Shown here: piece after piece, positions 7,958-15,120 of the stretch
How positions within the stretch are numbered: the first letter of the stretch is position 1
Layout of the letters: each line of letters opens with the position of its first letter
Program-made: the position numbers and the translations under genes
Source of the DNA: Flavobacteriales bacterium
Lineage (GTDB): Bacteria; Bacteroidota; Bacteroidia; Flavobacteriales_F; PHOS-HE28
Assembly: GCA_016705955.1 (NCBI GenBank)
Contig: JADJKO010000005.1
Coordinates: forward strand, 1-17,714
DNA length: 17,714 bases
Direction: 5' to 3'
Notes under the pieces: generated by a model
What the model saw: the letters and a program-made list of their open reading frames with translations, nothing else
Databases searched by the model: none
What the model was told of the DNA's origin: nothing

Positions 7958-8394
7958 TCACACGAGCGCTGCGGAGAGAGCGATCGGCACGCTTTTCAAC
8001 AACTGGCCGATGGGGCACCAGTTTCGCCTCCTCAGCGCAGGTCTTGAACTGCTCGGCGGAGATGTTCGGAACGCTTCCCTTCAGCTCCAAGTGGATGCCG
8101 ACCACACCATTGCCATCGCCCACTTTATCCATGGTCACTGTAGCGGTGCATTCCAGCAGATCCGCGGTGAATCCGGCAGCGCCCAACACAAAGCTCAGTT
8201 TCATGGTGAAGCAACTCGCGTGTGCAGCGGCGACGAGTTCCTCCGGGTTCGCGCCGGCCTTCCCGTCCCTGCTTATGAAGCGGTGTGAAAGAATGCGGTG
8301 TGTTGTCGAGTGCGCCGCTGGTGGTGCTCACGGTTCCGGATCCCTCCTTGCCCGTTCCTTTCCAGTTCGCGGTCGCTCTGCGATTGATGGCCAT
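7958..8394 (-). CDS. OsmC family protein (thiol peroxidase), frameshifted
   Basis: Cytoplasmic peroxiredoxin-like enzyme that reduces organic hydroperoxides with two cysteines. It starts MAINRRATANWKGTGKEGSG at 8394, the typical OsmC opening. After a frameshift near 8285 it reads RDGKAGANPEELVAAAHASC, placing the first catalytic Cys in AHASCF at codon 8211-8213. The domain continues through LECTATVTMDKVG, GIHLELKGSVPNISAEQF and CAEEAKL. Family members then carry the second Cys as LCP or VCP. Here the frame breaks at that point (KLV then PIGQLLKSVPIALSAALV), so that Cys codon is not seen. Length, about 145 residues, is normal. An AAC-rich leader precedes the ATG. It sits 34 bases after the reductase gene on the same strand. 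Confidence 0.88.
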
Positions 8395-8428
8395 GTTCGT
8401 TGGTTGTTGCTGGTTGTTCGTAATGGCG
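8395..8428 (-). promoter_or_regulatory. AAC-rich leader with a ten-base tandem repeat before osmC-like ATG
   Basis: On the minus strand the leader reads CAACAACCAACGAAC just before the ATG. On the plus strand it is a near-perfect tandem of TGGTTGTTGC and TGGTTGTTCG (8401-8420). No GA-rich ribosome-binding site is present. In Bacteroidota, A-rich unstructured leaders often serve instead, which is the likely role here. Confidence 0.35.
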
Positions 8429-9136
8429 CTAGGCCTTCAGTAGTTTGAACGCGTGTGTCCACTGGTTCCGGTTGAATCCGGGCATGCACCAGAGGATGCA
8501 GAGTGGTTCGATCGCTCGCGCGCCTTCCACTCCACCTACATCCGTCTCCCAGCCGAACTGGTCCAGGATCACGCGCACTTCCTGCTTTGCTTCGTCGTTG
8601 TTCCCGCAGATGAACATGGTGGGCTTCACACCCTTGAAATCCGGGTTCACCATGTATGCGTTGCCCACACTGTTGAAGGCTTTCACGAAGTGTGCTCCCG
8701 GCAATGCGCGTTGTAAGCGCTCCATCAAGCTCTCCTCCAAATCGGTGAAGTAGTGCAGCACACCGTTGGTCGGTGCCGCATCCGCGATCGGGTTGGTGGT
8801 ATCGATGATGGTCTTCCCTTCCAGATCCAACGCACGACAAAGGCCGATCGCATCCTCGGCCGCAGTGCCCTTGCTTGAGAGAACGACCAGGTCCGCCCAA
8901 GCGCCCATTTCCTTATGGCTACCCACACGGCCTTTCGGGTTCATTTCCAACCAATCGGCCACCTTGTTCGGATCGCGCGTGGCGATCATCACTTCGTGTC
9001 CGTGCTTGAGGAAACCACTTGCCAGCACCTTGCCGACCATGCCTGTACCGAGAACGCCGATCCTGCCGTTGCGAATGGCTTGAGGCCCGAAGGTAATCCC
9101 GCGTGAAGCGGTCCTGTCTTCCCCGGTGTCATGCAC
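8429..9136 (-). CDS. COG2085-type NADPH-dependent reductase (F420 reductase-like NAD(P)-binding protein)
   Basis: Soluble Rossmann-fold oxidoreductase of up to 235 residues in one intact frame. The dinucleotide-binding motif IGVLGTGMVGKVLASGF lies near residues 26-42, followed by GHEVMIATRDPNKV (second strand, with R positioned for the NADP phosphate). Further landmarks are ADLVVLSS, KTIIDTTNPIAD, FVKAFNSVGN and a C-terminal WETDVGGVEGARAIEPLC. These match the F420-dependent NADP reductase-like family. Bacteroidota are not known to make F420, so the natural substrate is open. The ATG at 9136 would leave only eight bases to the divergent MazG ATG and places 25 residues before the motif. The true start is probably nearer NGRIGV, at about 9070. 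It is followed by OsmC after 34 bases, suggesting a shared redox transcript. Confidence 0.85.
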   Translation of the reverse strand: MHDTGEDRTASRGITFGPQAIRNGRIGVLGTGMVGKVLASGFLKHGHEVMIATRDPNKVADWLEMNPKGRVGSHKEMGAWADLVVLSSKGTAAEDAIGLCRALDLEGKTIIDTTNPIADAAPTNGVLHYFTDLEESLMERLQRALPGAHFVKAFNSVGNAYMVNPDFKGVKPTMFICGNNDEAKQEVRVILDQFGWETDVGGVEGARAIEPLCILWCMPGFNRNQWTHAFKLLKA

Positions 9137-9144
9137 CTTGCACC

Positions 9145-9955
9145 ATGGACCCCCGCGCTACCGCCTTCCTACGCTTGCTCACCATCATGGATGAACTGCG
9201 CGAGCAATGTCCGTGGGACAGGAAGCAGACCATGGAGACCCTGCGCCCGCTCACGCATCGAGGAGACCTACGAACTCGGCGACGCCATCCTGGAGAACGA
9301 CCTCGACGGCGTGAAGAAGGAGCTCGGCGACCTCATCCTGCACATGGTCTTCCTTGCGCGCATCCCTGGCAAGGAGAAGGCGCGTTCGGCATCACCGATG
9401 GTTGAACGGGATCTGCGAGAAGCTTCATCTCACGCATCCACACACACATGGGTGATCCGTAACGGGACAAGTTGCGAGAGAAGGATCGATGACCGCTCGC
9501 AGATGATGTGAAAGCCAACTGGGAAAGGATCCGCTGTCCGAAAAAGCGAAGGATGGCGAGTGAGAAGAGCGTGTGCTGGAAGGTTGTACCGCGCGGGCTG
9601 CCGAAAGGCATGGTGAAGGCGATCCGCAGCCAGGACAAGGCGCGTGGGGTTCGCTTTCGGATTGGGAACACCGCCAGGAAGTGTAGGTGGGAGAAAGTGC
9701 AGGAGGAACTGGAGGAACTGAAGCACGAGGTGGACAGCACGGATCGTCACCAGGCCGACCGGAACTCGGCGATGTGCTCTCAGCCCTGGTGAACTACGCG
9801 CGTTTCGAACATCCGGATGAAGCGCTGGAGCGCACCAACCGGAAATCCCCAGCCGCCAATACCCCGAACGCGAAAGCCAGAGGATGGGCCGCGTGCTGGG
9901 CAGACACCTTGGCGGAAATGGATGCGTACTGGGGAGCACCGAAGACCGCCAGATG
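9145..9955 (+). CDS. mazG: Nucleoside triphosphate pyrophosphohydrolase MazG, frameshifted
   Basis: House-cleaning enzyme that hydrolyses NTPs and dNTPs to monophosphate and pyrophosphate. The start at ATG 9145 reads MDPRATAFLRLLTIMDELRE, then CPWDRKQTMETLRPLT, the classic MazG N-terminus. After a one-base shift near 9260 the frame gives EETYELGDAILENDLDG and KKELGDLILHMVFLARI (ExxE ... ExxD metal motif of domain 1). The linker between 9370 and 9510 is scrambled. Domain 2 follows with VPRGLP, VKAIRSQDKARGV, EKVQEELEELKHEVDS and ALVNYARFEHPDEALERTNRK, ending TLAEMDAYW near 9945. The stop is not certain because of frame damage. Both tandem domains are present, as in full-length MazG of about 265 residues. 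Confidence 0.9.
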
Positions 9956-10190
9956 CCACCACCCTTTCAGGCGTCGCCTTTTCACCCCTCGTGCTCGCGC
10001 TGCACGACGCATGGGAGGCGATATCCTGCCTGAAGCCCCGACCGAGGAACACCAGTGATCAGATCCCCGAGACCTGCAGACGGGATCGATCCGCCCAGAT
10101 TGCTTCCTATGGGGTGAGAGCAGCATGGCCACTGTGTCTGGTTCGGATGGACTGAACGGATATCTTGGTGCCATCATCAAGCCCTTCACC
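9956..10190 (+). other. Probable intergenic stretch, no gene recognised
   Basis: Open frames cross this stretch in both directions, but none shows family similarity, a signal peptide or consistent codon use, and the surrounding sequence is rich in indels. It separates the end of MazG from the signal peptide of the next T9SS protein. A fragment reading VAFSPLVLALHDAWEAI (about 9970-10020) could be a small gene or the extended MazG tail. I see no terminator-like hairpin with a T-run. Confidence 0.3.
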
Positions 10191-12340
10191 ATGGTCAAAC
10201 CCACTACCCAACCTCAGCATCCCTTCTCGTTGGAACAGTGCTACATGCTGCCAGCGGCGGTCCCGATACCCACGGCTATACCGGCGGAAGGACCACCTCG
10301 AACCGGACGGTCCGGTGTACAACTGGATCGATATCACCACCACCGGGACCGGCGGTCTGGGCTTGGGGGACGCGTGACAATGTCGTTGGGCAGCTTTCGT
10401 AATGGCGACGGATATGCCGTTCTTGACGGCACTGCGCAAGAACATCTGGGGGGGCAGCAACGGTGTACACGCGCCTTCAACGGGGACACCTCGCCCTCGC
10501 CCTTCCCGCCATCCCCACGAGCGGTGGTGTGAACGACTTCACCAGCGGCATGACGCGGGACATGACCTTCTTCGGGGGTCGGCAACCAAGGCCGATGCTA
10601 TGTATGATATTTTGGTTCCACGTCATCTCCTGGTGGGCGTCCCGTTCTGGTCGCCGCTGGCTCCCACGTACACCGGCAGCAACAGTTTCAGAGCATCACC
10701 TGGACAAGCCGAACGGCGTCATCACCGTGGGGATCCAGGAACGGAGACGGGTTCAGGCTGACAACGAACTGGGCATGGGCATCAGGAGAGCGTGGCGGGT
10801 AGATCGACTGCAGCACTCCAACGACGTCTATCCGGTAGCGAATTACGCACTCCAGTACACGCCTCCGCCTGGGAGTTCATTGGTCGTGCTGATGGCATTC
10901 CATCCGGAACACCGATCCGATGACGCGGTGGCATCTCTGGCCCCTCCGGGGCATCGTTTCCAGATTGATTGCGGCGGCGGCGAAAGAACGGTAATACCGA
11001 ACCTCACCGGGATCGCCCCGCGGCTACATCTGTCCAACAGCACCGGTGTGACCGGCGATCGACCACTGCACAGCAGGTCATCGGCAACATCATTCCTGGC
11101 TTGGACACGGTCGTGAACTTCCCGCCGTTGTGGGACACCAAACCCGGCCGGGACCCATCGATTCAAAGTCTCTACGGTGAGCGGCATTGCCAACGAGGCG
11201 GTCACCACCAACAATACACGTACCCAGGAGCTCGTCGTGGTGGACACGGCACCCCCACGCACGACCTGAAATTCACCGGCGCGCAGGACGACCTCTCGGC
11301 GGGCTTGAGCTGGAACGGCGGTAATGGCGGCGTGGCGATGTACATCAAAAACCGCCTATCCGGCTTAGCTACGGCCACCACGGTGCGCATCGTGTCCAAC
11401 ACCGGCCTCGTTAAAGTACCATGAAGGTGCATGATGATGATGGCCAGAACGGCCTTCCCGGGACCTTGCTGGATCCGGTGTTGGTCCCCGCCGCGGGGCA
11501 AGTGCTACCGGCGATCAGGTGATCAGGTTGTTGAACCCGGACGACATCACCACCGGTGGCGTGTGCGTGCGGTACACGCGATCGGTGCAGGAACATCAAC
11601 ATCGCCGTGGACATCACTCCCACCGTTCTCCTCGCGGGGCTGGGCGAGGGATTCGATGGCTGGGGCCGAATACCGCGACCGCGAGAACCAGGACTTCTTC
11701 CTCGGCCTCGCCTGCGCACCACGACACGGCGTACCGATGTGGGCTGCACGGCCTCCACCGGCCGGCCGACGGGCAGGACATCGGCACGGCATGACCGCAG
11801 TCGCCTGGGCCACCACCTACCCGTTTCGGCAACCAACCCGCGAGCAGCTTCAGCGTGAACTACCGTTACGGCAACGGTTCGACACCACAGGGGAATTGCG
11901 TGGCACGGCGGTGAACCCTGGACAACAAACCACGCTCGTCACACCCGGCAGCCACTTCGTCCCGACGGCCGAGATATGACCTTAAGAACTGTCGGCGCGC
12001 GGACGAGCATGGCTGGACATGCCACTGCCACGAACGACACCGCCGCGTGAGAACCATACCTATGGGGATGCGATGACCTCGGGACGGATGATGTCATCCC
12101 TTTCCCCGAACCCGGCGACGTGATCTCTCGTGATCCAAGGATTGCCTGCGGGAGGTGGGATCGTGAAATGTTGGATGCACGGCTGATTTGGCAGCAGAAA
12201 GCAGCATCGCGAAATCAATGGAACACTGAAGCTGGCCCGGTGGAGTAACTCAGTGATGGGGTGTACCACTGATGGTGCGGCGCTGGGACACAAGCCTACC
12301 GTTCCCGCTTCAAGTGGTGAGCACTGACGCATTTTCCTGA
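10191..12340 (+). CDS. Large T9SS-sorted surface protein with CARDB-like domains, heavily frameshifted
   Basis: Exported protein of about 700 residues after frames are joined. From ATG 10191 a signal-like segment SASLLVGTVLHAASGGPDTHGY appears after a frame change. Next come DGPVYNWIDITTTGT (10310-10350), SGGVNDFTSGMTRDMTFFGG, LQHSNDVYPVANYALQYT (10810-10860), a CARDB-like adhesion segment around 10870-11230, and THDLKFTGAQDDL, LSWNGGNGGVAMYIK and TVRIVSNTG (11260-11405). INIAVDIT lies near 11600 and REINGTLKL near 12220. The C-terminus contains LSPNPAT (about 12098), VIQGLPAGG and MVRRWDTSLPFPLQVV, a type A sorting domain. The stop is most likely the TGA at 12338-12340. More than ten frame changes are needed. 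The architecture matches Bacteroidota surface proteins of unknown function, possibly adhesins. Confidence 0.72.
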
Positions 12341-12399
12341 ACGGCTAGCTTCCGCGGCCCTTCCTTTCACCTGAAGGCAGCGTACATCAGCACTTCCTC
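12341..12399 (+). other. Short intergenic region before the OmpH/Skp gene
   Basis: Fifty-nine bases between the TGA at 12338-12340 and the ATG at 12400. It contains no clear terminator and no promoter that I can support. Confidence 0.3.
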
Positions 12400-13048
12400 A
12401 TGTCCAAAGAAAAGCACGATCGCATGTCCTCTGGAACGTTGCACTAACAGCCCCGGCGTGGGGACTCCTCCGCACGCCAAACGGTCCGGCAACCGCTGCG
12501 ATCCCTGACGAGGACAGCACGTCGCTGGGGACCGAAGTGACCATGGCCGACATCAGACACCGGCGCCGGCAGGAAGCCTGCATCGCGTACTTCCACAGGG
12601 ACAGTTTCCGGGCCGGTTATGAATCGATCAAGCGAGAAGAACGGCCGGTTCACCAGCGAGGCGCGCCGGGTGGAGACCGGAATTGCAGGAAGGAGGAAAA
12701 GGCCCAACGACGGTAGCCTACAGGAGCTGAAATGCAGAAGGACCGCACTTACAGCACCCAAGTCCATCGAGAAGGATGAAGCGGAGGTGCGCAAGTTGGA
12801 TGGCCGACCTGCAAGGCATGCAGGCGCGAGGGAGCGCATGGCCCGTCTGGAGAACGATATGTTGAAGGAGATCGAAAAGGAGTTGGAGGATTGGGTGAAC
12901 ACGTACAATACCACCGCAGGCTACGATTACATCCTCAGCATCCAGAGCGGTGGACGATCGGGTGGGCAACAAGGGCCTGGACATCACATCGCGACCTGGT
13001 GAACGGATTGAACGCCCGGCATCGCGCAGGAAGGCCACAAAGAAGTAG
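12400..13048 (+). CDS. OmpH/Skp family periplasmic chaperone, frameshifted
   Basis: Periplasmic coiled-coil chaperone for outer-membrane proteins, about 210 residues after repair. It opens MSKEKHDRMSS at ATG 12400, followed by a hydrophobic membrane-anchor segment that appears in another frame (WNVALTAPAWGLL). IAYFHRDSFRAGYESIK (about 12577-12630) corresponds to the family's conserved IAYVxxDSLLxxY strand. A long charged coiled coil includes RKLMADL and RLENDMLKEIEKELEDWVNT (about 12845-12902). The end strand GYDYILSIQSGGQI, then GNKGLDIT and DLVNGLNAR (about 13010), matches the C-terminal beta part. The stop is uncertain because of frame damage; a TAG at 13046-13048 would follow KATKK. It lies a few bases before the DUF4924 gene. 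Confidence 0.8.
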
Positions 13049-13054
13049 CAGTAG

Positions 13055-13614
13055 CTGATCCACCTGCAGAAGCGACGCGAGGAGAACATCGCCGGGTATG
13101 TCATCGGCATCAGGCACTTGAGGACCTGATGCGCGCCGCCGACCTCGACATGAGGAAGGTGGAGAAGCAACTCGTCGCACCCATGTGAGGCGGGATGAGG
13201 TTTCGGGGCCGGTATGCGCGATTGGTACGCAGGCATCGTCACCGCCATGCGTGAACAGGGCATCGAGCGATACGGTCATTTTGAGCGGGGCGGAAGAGGT
13301 GATGAACGAATTGGAGTTCCTGCACCGGACCTTGACGGAAGTATTGGATGACCCTTCAGGAGCATGATGCCTTCGTTGCCAAGGGGCCGAACCAGGCATC
13401 CGGTGCGGTGCAACAGCATGCGGGCGTTCATCCAGCAGGCGTGGTGGAGTCCGCTTCACGGCGGTCTATGGCGTGATGGTATTGCGCGCACAGAACAAGG
13501 GAGATCGGTGGTGGAGACCTTGCGTTCCGAAGAGCACACATCCGGAACCTGTTGGAGACCCTGAGCACGCACTACCGCCAGATGCGACGACTGCCAGGCG
13601 TATCCATGAACTGA
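13055..13614 (+). CDS. DUF4924 family protein, frameshifted
   Basis: Cytoplasmic helical protein of unknown function, found mainly in Bacteroidota. The sequence LIHLQKRREENIAGYVIG begins near 13055; the ATG expected just before it is not visible. Joined frames give EDLMRAADLDMRKVEKQLV, DWYAGIVTAMREQGIERYG, EEVMNELEFLHRTLTEVLDD, an AVYGVMVLRAQNKEIGG segment and IRNLLETLSTHYRQMRRL. The order and spacing match DUF4924, with its conserved REENIAEY opening, EDL-R-x-x-x-D helix and YGV-LLR-Q late helix, as I know the family. Length, about 185 residues, is normal. Its TGA (13612-13614) overlaps the ATG of the OstA-like gene (13614-13616), suggesting translational coupling with LPS-transport functions. 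Confidence 0.8.
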
Positions 13615-15120
13615 TGCAAGTTCGCTTCCACGCTCGGCCGTGGTACACCCTTTGCATCACGCCCTCCGCTACCTGGTTCCTTCCTTCTTCCTGCTTCGCT
13701 CCCGATCCGGGGAACAGCGCAATCCAACATGCGCAAGGTCGCCTGGGGATCCCTGAACGCCGATGAGTGGCGCTACGACCGCGCACCCCCCCCGCGCAAC
13801 GGTTGAAGGGCAAACGCCCGCTTCAAGCACGCCGGGATGCTGTGATGCAATGTGACAGTGCGTACCTGGGTACGAGGACCAGCGCGTGGATGCGTTTCGC
13901 CACGTGACCATATCGAACAAGGAGAGACTCCGCCGTATGCGGATGCCGATCGGCTGAAGCAAGTACAACGGGTAAAGAGCGCCTTGCCCGGCTGGAAGGC
14001 ACGGGTCCGCATGCGTGACCGTTCGACGGAATTGAGCACCCCCATCACTGGAATACAACCTCCGCACGCGACAGGCGCATCTATGCCAACGGTGGCCATC
14101 GTGAGCCAGAAGGAAGGCAATACGCTCACCAGCCAAGCCGGTTCCTATTTCGCGGACACCAAGCGGTTCATCTTCAGCCGAACGTGCGCTTTGGATCATC
14201 CGGACCACGTATCGTGAGCGATACCATGCACTACATCACTTCCAGCGGAGTGAGCGAGTTCTCGGGACCGACCACGATCACCTGCTACCGCACGGGCGAT
14301 CAACACGCCAGTGCGGCGAGCATAACACGCGGACGGAACACGCAAGCGATTCACGCGGCGCTCCAGCGTGCTGGTTTCAAGGCCGGTTGTTGGAGGGCGA
14401 CAGTTCGCAATTCGCGACCGCAAGTCGGGTCAGGACTGCAGGCTGGGGCCATGTGGTCGTCTCGGATAGCAGCGGTGAGATGCGCGTAATGGGTGAAGTG
14501 GGTCGGTACAACGAGTTCGATGAGGAAGAGTACGCATCACCGGTCGCGCGGAGTTGGAAATGCGCATGGGCGAGGACACACTGCACTTGGGTAATGGCGA
14601 TTCGCTTTCACGCAAATCCTGAAGCAACAGGAACAAGTGCACCGGATGCGCGTATGGATCCTTGCGCGCCGTCATGTGCGCTTCTTCAAGAACGACCTGC
14701 AACGGTGTGCGATACCGGATCTACAGCGATGCGGATAGCCCGATCCGCATGTTCCAACTTCCGGTTCTGTGAAGTGGAACCGATCGTATCACGACAGCAC
14801 ATCCGGATCGAATTGCGCAATGGCGCGGCACATCGGCTCTTCGTGGAGCGTGATGCCTTCCTGCTGTCCAAGGCGGATAGCATCCACTTCGACCAGGTGA
14901 CCGGCACGGACATGACCGGCTATTTCGTGGATAATGAATCATTTCGTGCCGCATCCGGTGGATATGGTGGAGGGCCGTATCGCTGCCGTGAATTTCCTTG
15001 AACGGCCGGATGCCGTGCTCTATCCGCTGGTGAAGGCCCCACCGGAAGAGTGCACAGAAGTGGGCACAGTATCGCGGTGATGAACGCCTCCGGCATCGCG
15101 TTTTCACCTTCCGCCCATCA
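13614..15120 (+). CDS. OstA-like (LptA-type) LPS-transport protein, frameshifted
   Basis: Periplasmic beta-jellyroll protein of the LptA/OstA family, about 500 residues, expected to bridge lipopolysaccharide to the outer membrane. It starts at ATG 13614 with a hydrophobic leader (LRYLVPSFFLL in a neighbouring frame). Joined frames give LNADEWRYDRA, ARFKHAGMLMQCDSAY, KERLARLEG, MRDRSTELST, GSYFADTKRFIFSR, IVSDTMHYITSSGVSEF, GHVVVSDSSGEMRVMGEVGR, SADSIHFDQVTG-like repeats, HIRIELRNGAAHRLFVERDA and VNFLERPDAVLYPLVKAPPEE (to about 15050). Repeated V-x-x-S-D-S/T units are the strand repeats of the domain. A run of eight C (about 13786-13793) is one probable indel site. The exact stop is uncertain; it converges with the CotH gene near 15118. 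Confidence 0.82.

Noticed and set aside
7034..8288. Two long plus-strand open frames over the receptor, the small receiver-like gene and OsmC
   Set aside because: They are antisense shadows. The minus strand carries the plug, receiver-like and OsmC motifs.
9794..10204. Minus-strand frame over the end of mazG
   Set aside because: It is antisense to the second MazG domain and has no recognisable motif.
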